Assembly: GCF_022814725.1 (NCBI RefSeq)
Contig: NZ_CP093442.1
Span: 1,178,001 to 1,242,000 of the forward strand
Length of the DNA: 64,000 nt
Origin: Bdellovibrio reynosensis
Lineage (GTDB): Bacteria > Bdellovibrionota > Bdellovibrionia > Bdellovibrionales > Bdellovibrionaceae
Reading direction: 5' to 3'
This document shows positions 9,085-17,422 of this stretch, one piece after another. The notes beneath the pieces are model-generated. The model was not told where the DNA came from. It ran no database searches and saw only the letters and a list, made by a program, of their open reading frames with translations. Position 1 is the first letter of the stretch. Every line of letters starts with the position of its first letter. A program made the position numbers and the translations under genes.

Positions 9085-10007
9085 CCCTCAATCAATTTTT
9101 CCACGTCTTCGATGGCTTTCAATGCTTTTAAACCATCAAGGCCAGTCACTACTGGATTTTTATTATTTAAAACGGCATCGATAAAGGCGTCTGTCTCTTT
9201 TTGAAGAGCGTCTTCTTTATTCACGGTCCATTTTGTGATTTTCACTAGTTCGTCTGGTGTGCCGTTACCCTTTTCCACTTTTTCAAGTTCATGGGTACCT
9301 GTCAGCGCAAAGATCGTGTTGTCTTCTTGAATTACGCGCACCGAGCGCTGCATGCCTGAAGAGACGCGAGAAACGTTAATAATCCCAACCACGCCGTTTT
9401 TCATTTTGAAAGTCACAGACGCTGTATCAAGTTCTTTAGAAACAAGTTTAGAACCAGTTCCAATCATGCTTTCAATTTCGCTGCCAGAAAGGAAGAATAA
9501 CATATCGATGTCGTGGATCATAAGATCATGCAAAACGCTGACATCCGCACCGCGAGTTTTATAAGTCGCCATGCGATTAAGTTCGATCACTTTTGGATTT
9601 TTAAGATGCTTTTTTACTTCTAAAACTGATGGGTTGAATCTTTCGATATGGCCCACGGCTAGTTTTAGATTGTTTTTTTGTGCAAACGCCACAAGCTCTT
9701 CAGCTTGAGGAACAGTGGCTGTGATTGGCTTTTCAACGTTTACGTGAACGCCGTTTTGCAAAAACATTTTCGCCAGTTCGTAGTGGCTTAATGTGCTTGC
9801 CGCAATGGTAACTAGATCCACTTGGCCGATAAGATCTTCTGGCTTGTGGAAGCTCTTAACCCCTAAGTCCGCTGCGATTTTATCAGCTTGCGCTGGAAAG
9901 TGGTCACACACCCCGACTAATTCTACGTTCGGGTTGTTTTTATATTTTTGCGCGTGGAAATTACCTAGGTAACCCACCCCGATTACCGCACCTCTAAGCT
10001 TAGTCAT
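9081..10007 (-). CDS. Gfo/Idh/MocA-family dehydrogenase, GnnA-like
   Basis: The 308-residue protein has an N-terminal NAD-binding Rossmann fold (VIGVGYLGNFHAQKY), the family EKP motif (VNVEKPIT) and GHIERFNP, followed by the usual C-terminal beta-sheet domain. It lies between lpxA and lpxB and overlaps lpxA by 8 nt. In Acidithiobacillus and Leptospira, GnnA of this family oxidises UDP-GlcNAc at C3 as the first step to UDP-GlcNAc3N, which gives lipid A with extra amide-linked chains. The reported diaminoglucose lipid A of B. bacteriovorus fits this role. The partner transaminase GnnB is not in this window, so the assignment is inference. Confidence 0.75.
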   Translation of the reverse strand: MTKLRGAVIGVGYLGNFHAQKYKNNPNVELVGVCDHFPAQADKIAADLGVKSFHKPEDLIGQVDLVTIAASTLSHYELAKMFLQNGVHVNVEKPITATVPQAEELVAFAQKNNLKLAVGHIERFNPSVLEVKKHLKNPKVIELNRMATYKTRGADVSVLHDLMIHDIDMLFFLSGSEIESMIGTGSKLVSKELDTASVTFKMKNGVVGIINVSRVSSGMQRSVRVIQEDNTIFALTGTHELEKVEKGNGTPDELVKITKWTVNKEDALQKETDAFIDAVLNNKNPVVTGLDGLKALKAIEDVEKLIEG

Positions 10008-10824
10008 CGTCCTGCCAACCTTTCGGGCTTCTGTCGACAGCGATACCGCGTTTTGAGCTCTTAATGAAATTAATAAAGTACTCGATGTTAGGGCTCATAG
10101 TGCATTCGGCTTTGATGCGCTCAATACCCTCGTCCACCGTGTGTGAACCCATGATGATGATGCGAATTGCTTTATGCACGTTCACAATCTCTTCGCGCGG
10201 GAAACCTTTACGGGCAAGTCCGATTTTGTTAGTCGCACGAATCGTTGCGTAGGTACCTTGGGCACGAGAGAACGGCAGAATGTCTTTATTAACTACAGAA
10301 GAACCCGCGATGAAAGCGCCACGGCCCACTTTTGTGAACTGGTTAAAGGCGCACACACCACCAATGGTTACACCATCTTCGATTTCACAGTGACCACCTA
10401 AATGGGAGTCATTGGCAATCGTCACGTTGTTACCGATTTTGCAATCATGACCCACGTGAGTGTACGCCATGAAATAGCAGTTATCTTTGATTTCAGTGAT
10501 CATATCCGCTTTGCTAGTTGCCAAGTTCGCTGTCGAAAATTCACGAAAAGTGTTGTTGTTACCAATGATAAGTTTTGTAGGTTCTGTTTTATAAGAGTGA
10601 TCTTGCGGGGGGCCGCCGATAACAGCGCCAGGAGAGAAACGATTATTTTCCCCGATTTCTACGATGCCGTAGCGAGAGCCGAGGGTCACGTGACCTTCGA
10701 TGAAAGTACCTTTGCCAATCTTTACTTTACCTTGAATCAAGCAATAAGGACCGATTTCTACGTCATCGGCGATTTCTACGTCTGGAGAGATAACACTGCT
10801 TGGATGGATAATATATTTTGCCAT
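10000..10824 (-). CDS. lpxA: UDP-GlcNAc (or UDP-GlcNAc3N) acyltransferase LpxA
   Basis: The 274-residue protein is a left-handed beta-helix acyltransferase with many hexapeptide repeats. It has LpxA hallmarks: IHPSSVISPDVEI at the N-terminus, GGPPQDHSYKTEPTKL, the catalytic-histidine region YTHVGHDCKIGNNVTIANDSHLGGH and GLARKGFPREEI. It transfers the first hydroxyacyl chain from ACP to the sugar nucleotide. The length is slightly above the usual 255-265. If the next gene is gnnA, the natural acceptor may be the 3-amino sugar, making an amide. lpxD and fabZ, often beside lpxA, are absent here. Confidence 0.93.
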   Translation of the reverse strand: MAKYIIHPSSVISPDVEIADDVEIGPYCLIQGKVKIGKGTFIEGHVTLGSRYGIVEIGENNRFSPGAVIGGPPQDHSYKTEPTKLIIGNNNTFREFSTANLATSKADMITEIKDNCYFMAYTHVGHDCKIGNNVTIANDSHLGGHCEIEDGVTIGGVCAFNQFTKVGRGAFIAGSSVVNKDILPFSRAQGTYATIRATNKIGLARKGFPREEIVNVHKAIRIIIMGSHTVDEGIERIKAECTMSPNIEYFINFIKSSKRGIAVDRSPKGWQDDD

Positions 10825-10884
10825 TTTTGATTTACCTTAACGGATATTATGAGAATACTTTTGAACTTTGTCGGGACTGAAACA

Positions 10885-10909
10885 ACAAGGGGCCTTTGAA
10901 GGCCCCTAG
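10885..10909 (-). terminator. Candidate intrinsic terminator after ompH/skp
   Basis: A perfect hairpin (AGGGGCC, loop TTTGAA, GGCCCCT) lies in the 91-nt gap between ompH and lpxA. On the minus strand it is followed by TTGTTGTTTC. The T-run is imperfect, so it may be a partial terminator or attenuator that lowers lpxA expression relative to bamA-skp. Confidence 0.5.
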
Positions 10910-10915
10910 AGATTC

Positions 10916-11419
10916 TTACTTTTCGCTTTCATAGGCCTTGATCACTTGCTCTGTCAAATCAGCATCTGGTGTTGCATAAAGCACCATTTGCGAATTTTCG
11001 ATGACCATTGTGTAGCCTTTGTCTTTTGCAAGTTTAGCGATCACTTTTTTCATTTTTTCCAAGATCGGAGCAGTGAGTTCACGCTCTTTCTTTTGGATTT
11101 CAAGTTGGCTTTTACCAACGACGTCACGGTAGCGAAGCATTTCTTCTTGGAATTCAGCTTGTTTTTTACCAAGAGCTTCTTCAGAAAGAACAGACTTTTT
11201 CTTTTCTAAGTCTTCGCCCATTTTTTTCAAATCAGCTTCTTTCTTTTCTAGCTCTTTTTTCTTTTTGTTGAATTCGCCTTCAAGTTCAGTCTTTGCTTTT
11301 TTACCAGCAGAAGTAGACTGAATAGCTTTTTGCATATCAACGTATCCAACTTTAGCGTCAGCAGCGTGTGCGAATGATGCCGTCATGAGCATGCTTAGCA
11401 CGATTAATAGGTTCTTCAT
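10916..11419 (-). CDS. skp: Periplasmic chaperone OmpH/Skp
   Basis: The 167-residue protein starts with a Sec signal peptide (MKNLLIVLSMLMTASFAHA) and continues as KVGYVDMQKAIQSTSAGKKAKTEL, typical of the Skp/OmpH family. A long charged coiled coil (about 45-110) would form the tentacles that hold unfolded outer-membrane proteins. A strong Shine-Dalgarno (AAGGAGG) precedes the ATG. It follows bamA by 78 nt, the usual partnership with the BAM complex. Confidence 0.92.
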   Translation of the reverse strand: MKNLLIVLSMLMTASFAHAADAKVGYVDMQKAIQSTSAGKKAKTELEGEFNKKKKELEKKEADLKKMGEDLEKKKSVLSEEALGKKQAEFQEEMLRYRDVVGKSQLEIQKKERELTAPILEKMKKVIAKLAKDKGYTMVIENSQMVLYATPDADLTEQVIKAYESEK

Positions 11420-11497
11420 TAATAATCCTCCTTAAAGGTTTTAAAATTCAATCGAACAAAATAAGTCCAGCCGCTTCGGCCTCCTCGGCATCCGCCG

Positions 11498-13903
11498 CTA
11501 GAAGCTAGGACCGATCGAGAATTCGAAGACAGTCGCATCTTGGTAAAGCGGATCGCGGTTTAAAGGGAATCCCCATTCAAAGCGCAATACACCGATTGGC
11601 GAATACCAGCGAATTCCAAATCCGATATCGGCAAAGAAATCTGTTTCCGATAATTCATCTTCAGCCGCACCGACGTCAAAGAATCCAGCACCCATGATGC
11701 CAGCTTCTTTTACCAAAGGGAACTGTAATTCTGTTTGATACATGGCCTGTTGAGTTCCGCCATAGAAACGCATAGATCTGCGACGAGCTTCTTCATCTGA
11801 AATCGTCGGCGTTTCAGCTTTGATCTCATTGAAAATCTTTTGAGAAAATTTCATCTTACCTACGCGATAAGAACGATACCCACGTAAAGAATAAGGTCCA
11901 CCAAGCAAGTAAAGCTCACTAAACGGAACATCTTGACCCTCTAAGGAATCGATGCGCGCGTACTGCAGGTTATTTCTCCACACCACATCCCAGAAAATAT
12001 TTTTATAAAAACGGAAGGACCCGTTCATGCGAGTGTACTTAAGATCTCCACCCAAACCTGCGTATTCAAAAGACGCACTGGTGTAGATACCTTTGATCGG
12101 CATTTGACGGTCGTTACGAGTATCGTAATCAACAGTTCCCGTCACAGAGCTTGTTACTCCCGAAGCTGTGTTCAATGGGAACAAGTCCGTGTCCGTGATC
12201 GGCTGACCTGCACTGTCGTATTTGGTCGCTAATTCTGTATCATCGTATTTATAGCGAATGTAACCGCGAGTGTACTCTGCCAAAGGATGACCGAAACGAA
12301 TAGCTCCACCCTGATGGTTTTCATTATAGTCCGCACGGGCCGAGTTCGCACTTTGATAAACGTCCGCACCTACTGACCACAACGTGTCTCTGAAATAAGG
12401 CTCGGTGAAAGAAAGACTGTAGTAACTTCCGGTATTACTTAGATTCAACGAGGCACCTAAGTTTTGCCCGCGCCCCAGGAAGTTTGCTTGGTTCACAGAA
12501 CCTTGCAACGTGAATCCTTGAGATGTTCCGTAACCCGCACCCAACTGAATCTGACCCGTGTTACGCTCTTTAACCGCAATATCCACATTCATGATTTCGG
12601 TATTTTCTGGATCGATGGAAGTTTTGAAATTCACTTCTTCAAAGAAGCCCAGACGCTGGATGTTTTCTAAGGACTGACGGCGGCGAGTTTCATTGTAAAG
12701 TTCGCCTTCGCGAACCTTCAGTTCACGACGCAAAACCTTATCACGGGTTTTAGAGTTCCCGATCACGTTAATTTTACCGAAGTAAACTTTTGAACCCTTG
12801 TCGAATTCAAAAACCAAACTGACTTTTTTCTCTTTGGCATTAAAGGCGGTTCTTGGGATTACGTTGGCATAAGCGTATCCAAGGTCGCCGTACTTTGCTG
12901 TCAGCTCACTGATATCTTTCTGCAAAATATCATACGCAAAAACGTCGTTATCATCAATTTTGATGGCTTCATGAAGTTCTTGCTTTGGAAACAAGATATC
13001 ACCAGCAAAATCAACTTCGCCAACGTGATACTGCTCACCTTCCTCGATGCGGATGGTGATATAAATATTTTTCTTATCTGGAGTCACCGTCACTTGCGGA
13101 CGATCGACCTTGGCTTGAACGTAACCTTGATTCCAGTACAGGAATCTTAGAATTTGCACGTCCCGTTCAAACATCTCTTGTTTGTACTGACCAGAACCGC
13201 TCAGGCCCGAGAAAAAGCCACCCTCTTGAGTCAGCATCTTTGATTTTAGGGAGCTGTCACCAAGATTTTTATTTCCTAGGAACGTGATCTTCTTAACTTT
13301 GACCTTATCGTTTTCGCGGATTTTAAAAACCAAGCGAACCGTTTCATCTTTAGTCAGGTTCTGAACTTCAGCTTCGACTTTCGCTAAGAAAAAACCTTTG
13401 TCTTCATAAAGCTTTTGAACTTTTTCAACCGCTTCTTTAACTTTCGTCATGTTCAGCAACTGATAGGCTTTTAAACCGGTTGCATCGGCAATGTCTTCAG
13501 ACTTAACTTCGCTGTTACCTTCATAAGTGATTTCAGTAATCGAAGGTTTTTCTAGAACTTTATAAGTTAACGTCGCGTCTTTACCTGAAACTTCGCGATC
13601 CACTTCGATGTTATTAAAAAATCCAAGTCTAAAAAGGGCTTCAACGTCTTCGCGGATATGATCCGACGAATAAGCCTCGCCCACTTTTGTCGTGATCTTA
13701 CTAAGAATTGCATCACGTTCAATTTTGCGATTTCCGACGACTTCGATTTTTTTAACAATCAAAGAAGAAGTTGCTGTTTCAACTGAAGCCGCTTGAACCG
13801 TTGGCGCTTTTTGATTGCGACGAGGTGATTTCTTTTTTGCTTGGGCAAAACAAAGCGACGAACTTAAAGAGGTAATTAACAAGGCACAAAGAAGCTTACT
13901 CAA
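11498..13903 (-). CDS. bamA: Outer-membrane protein assembly factor BamA
   Basis: The 801-residue protein has a signal peptide (1-20) and five POTRA repeats, recognisable near residues 49, 120, 202, 293 and 375 by the pattern I-x-G-N. An Omp85 16-strand barrel follows from about 445. The L6-loop RGY motif (YLLGGPYSLRGYRSY) is present, and the last residue is Phe, the usual BAM signal. It inserts beta-barrel proteins into the outer membrane. The start codon is TTG with GGGGA nine bases upstream; an in-frame stop just before it excludes a longer form. Confidence 0.95.
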   Translation of the reverse strand: MSKLLCALLITSLSSSLCFAQAKKKSPRRNQKAPTVQAASVETATSSLIVKKIEVVGNRKIERDAILSKITTKVGEAYSSDHIREDVEALFRLGFFNNIEVDREVSGKDATLTYKVLEKPSITEITYEGNSEVKSEDIADATGLKAYQLLNMTKVKEAVEKVQKLYEDKGFFLAKVEAEVQNLTKDETVRLVFKIRENDKVKVKKITFLGNKNLGDSSLKSKMLTQEGGFFSGLSGSGQYKQEMFERDVQILRFLYWNQGYVQAKVDRPQVTVTPDKKNIYITIRIEEGEQYHVGEVDFAGDILFPKQELHEAIKIDDNDVFAYDILQKDISELTAKYGDLGYAYANVIPRTAFNAKEKKVSLVFEFDKGSKVYFGKINVIGNSKTRDKVLRRELKVREGELYNETRRRQSLENIQRLGFFEEVNFKTSIDPENTEIMNVDIAVKERNTGQIQLGAGYGTSQGFTLQGSVNQANFLGRGQNLGASLNLSNTGSYYSLSFTEPYFRDTLWSVGADVYQSANSARADYNENHQGGAIRFGHPLAEYTRGYIRYKYDDTELATKYDSAGQPITDTDLFPLNTASGVTSSVTGTVDYDTRNDRQMPIKGIYTSASFEYAGLGGDLKYTRMNGSFRFYKNIFWDVVWRNNLQYARIDSLEGQDVPFSELYLLGGPYSLRGYRSYRVGKMKFSQKIFNEIKAETPTISDEEARRRSMRFYGGTQQAMYQTELQFPLVKEAGIMGAGFFDVGAAEDELSETDFFADIGFGIRWYSPIGVLRFEWGFPLNRDPLYQDATVFEFSIGPSF

Positions 13904-14051
13904 AGTTTTGATTCCCCATCATCAGGCAGCGCCCGGATTTTTAAAAATCTATAAGATTTCTCAATACTTACAATTTTATTGGGGAATCGTAACTTAAGAC
14001 TAAGGTCCTGTCAAAGGAGACGCGCTGCGTACGCCGCAAACCCAACTTCTA

Positions 14052-14173
14052 GAACGCTTGAAAATTCGTCAGATCAAGGCGGACTTGTCCAAAAAGCGCG
14101 CAGGCGTACTAAAAGTACGTCGGAGCGATTTTTGGATAAGTCCAACGAAGAGCTGGCGGATTTGCAAGTGTTC
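14052..14173. repeat. 122-bp imperfect palindrome between lolD and bamA
   Basis: Two arms of about 59 nt match each other as inverted copies at roughly three quarters of positions. They meet at GTACT-AAA-AGTAC near 14112. The best conserved parts are the outer ends (GAACGCTTG against CAAGTGTTC) and the inner block GGACTTGTCCAAAAA against TTTTTGGATAAGTCC. Transcribed either way it would fold into one very long hairpin. It looks like a dispersed intergenic palindrome or MITE-like element; copy number elsewhere is unknown. Confidence 0.7.
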
Positions 14174-14176
14174 GGG

Positions 14177-14857
14177 TTAAGCCCACTGACCGTCTTTCAT
14201 TCGGTATACTTTTGGAAATCTTGTCGCAAAAGTTAAGTCATGGGTGACGATCACCAGGGCTAATTTCATCTCTTCTTTCAGTCGGAAAAAGAGATCCTGA
14301 ATTTTCAAACTCGTATGTGAATCCAAATTTCCTGTGGGCTCATCGGCGAAAAGAACTTTTGGATGTCGCACCAGGGCACGGGCAATGGCCACGCGCTGCA
14401 ACTCCCCACCTGAAAGCTGACTTGGGTAATGGTTTGCGCGCTCAGCAAGCCCCATAAAATTTAACAAGTGCATGGCTTTTTCTTGAGCCGCCTTGGTTGA
14501 CTCCCCAGCAACGCGGCAAGGAATCATTACGTTTTCAACTGCTGAAAATTCACTTAACAAATGATGGAACTGAAACACGAAACCCATTTCGCTGTTGCGA
14601 AAACGCGACAGTTCTTCGTCGTCCATGGCTAAAATATTTCGGCCTTCGCAGAAGAGCTCTCCACGATCGGGGCGATCCAAAGTTCCCATGATGTGCAGAA
14701 GCGTACTTTTGCCTGCTCCGCTAGATCCTAAGATCGCAAGAGCTTCGCCTTCTTTGATTTCCATACTGATTCCACGAAGGATTTCTAACTCGCCTGTTCC
14801 CTGGGTGTAGGATTTATGGATATCAACCGCTTTTAAAAAAACATTGCTATCACTCAT
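14177..14857 (-). CDS. lolD: Lipoprotein-releasing ABC transporter ATPase LolD
   Basis: The 226-residue ABC ATPase has Walker [11 protein letters not shown]-loop [20 protein letters not shown], signature LSGGELQR, Walker [13 protein letters not shown] and switch histidine VTHD. The LLxEFSAxENV stretch is typical of LolD. It powers removal of outer-membrane lipoproteins from the inner membrane to LolA. The start overlaps the permease gene by 8 nt. The MacB ATPase family is similar, but the adjacent LolC/E permease and envelope operon favour LolD. Confidence 0.9.
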   Translation of the reverse strand: MSDSNVFLKAVDIHKSYTQGTGELEILRGISMEIKEGEALAILGSSGAGKSTLLHIMGTLDRPDRGELFCEGRNILAMDDEELSRFRNSEMGFVFQFHHLLSEFSAVENVMIPCRVAGESTKAAQEKAMHLLNFMGLAERANHYPSQLSGGELQRVAIARALVRHPKVLFADEPTGNLDSHTSLKIQDLFFRLKEEMKLALVIVTHDLTFATRFPKVYRMKDGQWA

Positions 14858-16079
14858 TGCGAAGACCTTCTACGGGGTTAAGCTTTCCACCTCGGCGCGC
14901 TGGAGCCAAAGTGGCGATGAAACAAATCAATAAAGTCGCAATCATAATCGCGATGGAGTCGATCAATCGCACGTTCACTTCGATAGAATCGATGCGATAA
15001 ACCTCACCTGAAATAAGACCTAAGCGACTTTGCGCAAAACTGAAAGCGACACAAAGAATAAGGCCAAGGACGAAGCCGAAGACGATGCCGATCACGCCCA
15101 TGAAGAGGCCTTGAAGGGCGAAGATCTTGATAATGTCTTTACGGGAAAGCCCCACGGTTTTTAGAATTGCGATGTCTTTATATCTTCTAACGACGTTAAC
15201 AAAAAGTGTTGATGAAACGTTGAAGGCTGCTACGAAAGTGATCACTAGCACGACCATGAAAATGCCGGGGCGTTCTACACTGACGGCTTCAAAAAGATTT
15301 TCGTTCGCATCGCGCCAGTCGCGGATCCAGTATGGGGTTCCTAAAACTGCGCTTAGATTGAAGGCTGCAGTTCTTGCGTAATCGACGTCTTGGAATTTTA
15401 GGATAAGGCCAGAGTATCTATCACCGATATCGGCGATGGTTTGACTGGCTTTCAGATCGCTGATGATGAATCTTTCATTCCAGTCGTATTTGCCTAAATC
15501 AAGAATCCCTTGAACTTTGAATTCGCCTAAGCGGCGTTGGAATTTTGATGGGTCTACTGCATCGGCGACTGGGACTACGACACGGAAATGATCGCCCACT
15601 TTCAGTCCCATTTTATTTGCCAGGCCTTTGCCGATCAAGGCTAATGGCGTTTCGCTTTCTACTTGCAGATTGTCTGTACCACTCACAATCCGGCTTTTGA
15701 AATTAAGAACTCGGTTTACGCGGTCTTTATCCACACCTTGAATTAATACGCCAGAGATCTTTCCTGAATGCGCTAGGACTGCTTCGATGAAAACAAATCT
15801 TGTGCTGCTTTCTAACGTCGGCTCTGCGACTTTGATGCGGTCTTCAAGTTCTTTCCAGTCATCGACGAATCTTGAACGTTTAACAACCTGGGCGTGGCCT
15901 GAAACATCGGCCATGGCGTGCTTAAGTGTAGATTCAAAACCACTCATCACGGCCATTGAAGCCACCAGAGCCGCCACACCAAGAATTAAGCCCAGCATAG
16001 ACAACGGAGCAGATCCCCCGAAAAGAGTTTTTCGGGAAATCAGAAGTCTCCATGCTATCCATGCTAGGGATTTATTCAT
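14850..16079 (-). CDS. Lipoprotein-releasing ABC transporter permease LolC/LolE
   Basis: The 409-residue protein has the LolC/E layout. One N-terminal membrane helix (about 25-45, LGLILGVAALVASMAVMSGFE) is followed by a periplasmic MacB-like domain (about 50-265). Three C-terminal helices enclose the FtsX motif ILKTVGLSRKDIIKIFALQG. N-terminal IAWRLLISRK is typical. It forms the transmembrane part of the Lol exporter with LolD. Only one permease gene is here, so the complex may be a homodimer (LolF-like arrangement) or a second gene may lie elsewhere. It overlaps the prfB stop by 4 nt. Confidence 0.9.
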   Translation of the reverse strand: MNKSLAWIAWRLLISRKTLFGGSAPLSMLGLILGVAALVASMAVMSGFESTLKHAMADVSGHAQVVKRSRFVDDWKELEDRIKVAEPTLESSTRFVFIEAVLAHSGKISGVLIQGVDKDRVNRVLNFKSRIVSGTDNLQVESETPLALIGKGLANKMGLKVGDHFRVVVPVADAVDPSKFQRRLGEFKVQGILDLGKYDWNERFIISDLKASQTIADIGDRYSGLILKFQDVDYARTAAFNLSAVLGTPYWIRDWRDANENLFEAVSVERPGIFMVVLVITFVAAFNVSSTLFVNVVRRYKDIAILKTVGLSRKDIIKIFALQGLFMGVIGIVFGFVLGLILCVAFSFAQSRLGLISGEVYRIDSIEVNVRLIDSIAIMIATLLICFIATLAPARRGGKLNPVEGLRNE

Positions 16080-17207
16080 GAAGGTTGACCTTCGGTGGTG
16101 ATTTGCGATTTTAGGTAGGCCATGATGAAGCCGTTTAAGTCCCCATCCATGACGTCATCGACTTGATTGGTTTCAAAATCAGTTCGATGGTCTTTCACCA
16201 TTTGATACGGATGCATGACATACGAGCGGATTTGCGATCCCCACTCGTTGGCTTTCTTAGAGGCATTCATGGCGTCTTTTTCGGCGTTGCGCTTTTCGAT
16301 TTCCATCTCATAAAGACGGGCCTTAAGCATCTTCATCGCCTTTTCACGGTTTTGAATCTGCGAGCGTTCCATTTGGCAGGATACAACCACGCCAGTGGGG
16401 ATGTGATACATGCGCACGGCAGAGTCCGTTTTATTGACGTGCTGACCGCCGGCTCCGCTGGAGCGGAAAGTTTCTACGCGGATGTCTTCGGTTCTAACTT
16501 CGATATTGATGTCATCGTCGACTTCGGCCCATGCGAACACAGATGCAAATGAAGTGTGCCTTCGGGCATTGGAATCAAATGGTGAAATGCGCACCAGTCT
16601 ATGTACCCCGGATTCAGCTTTCAGGTAACCGTAAGCATAAGGGCCTTCAACTAACAGTGTACAGGATTTGATTCCAGCACCTTCGCCCTCGGTCATCTCG
16701 ACCACAGAAACCTTGTATCCTTGTTTATCAGCGTAGCGCGTGTACATGCGCAGAAGCATTTGCGCCCAGTCGCAGGATTCTGTTCCGCCGGCTCCGGAGT
16801 TGATGGAAACATAGGCGCTGTTAGCATCAAGCTCACCGGCAAGGACTCTTTTAAGTTCTAACTCTTGTCCAAGTTTTTCAAGACCTGCGACTTCGGATTT
16901 TACTTCGGTGAAGCTTTGTTCGTCTTGGGCTTCCATCGCCATTTCAAGAAGAACATTGGCGTCACTTAGGCGGTTTGCGAAACCATCAAACTCTCCCACG
17001 GCTCTTTCAAGCAGGGTTTTTTCTTTATTGATTTTCTGCATCTCTGCGGGCTTTTCCCACAGCGCCGGGTTTTCGGCTTGGATAGCAAGCTCGTCTAAGC
17101 GTTTTTTCTTTTTATCAAGGTCAAAGATACCCCCGAAGTTCCTTTGAGAAACTTTCTAGGGCATTAATGCGGCTTTTAACTTCGGAAGATTCCGTAATGA
17201 TCGACAT
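16076..17207 (-). CDS. prfB: Peptide chain release factor 2 (programmed +1 frameshift)
   Basis: Two joined frames encode a 376-residue RF2. Frame one starts at the ATG at 17207 (MSIITESSEVKSRI) and runs 28 codons to an in-frame TGA at 17123-17121. After CTT the ribosome slips +1 and continues with GAC at 17122, giving the conserved RGYLD sequence, and reads to 16076. The main frame has the catalytic GGQ (SGAGGQHVNKTDSAVR) and the RF2 hallmark RISPFDSNARRHTSFASV. RF2 ends translation at UGA and UAA. Annotating from the internal ATG at 17041 would wrongly drop 55 residues. The stop overlaps lolC/E (ATGA). Confidence 0.95.
17119..17134 (-). promoter_or_regulatory. prfB programmed frameshift site
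   Basis: The minus strand reads GGGGG-TAT-CTT-TGA-C. This is the classic RF2 autoregulatory signal: an internal Shine-Dalgarno-like G-run three bases before the slippery CTT-TGA-C. When RF2 is scarce the UGA is read slowly and the ribosome shifts +1. The sequence from the G-run to the C matches the well-known Escherichia coli site. Confidence 0.95.
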
Positions 17208-17422
17208 GGGGGTTAGTTTAGCTGGGAGTGTCGGGCTGTCAAGGAAAACGCCTTAGGGGGATTCGGCTCAATGAAAGAGAGCTTGGGATTTCTTTCGACT
17301 ATTTGCGGTATGAAATATCGAAGTAAAGATTAGCGTCTTAGTCAGCAGCAAATTTCATCGGTCTGATTCCCAAAACGCTTATTTTTTGATCACTACAATC
17401 TGGTTGGAGCTTGCCGTTAACG

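Noticed and set aside
13979-14236. A short plus-strand reading frame across the palindrome
   Set aside because: It is composed of the palindrome and the antisense of lolD, so coding is unlikely.
16076-17207. prfB as a frameshifted pseudogene
   Set aside because: The break is exactly the known RF2 programmed +1 site with its internal G-run, and the joined protein is full length.
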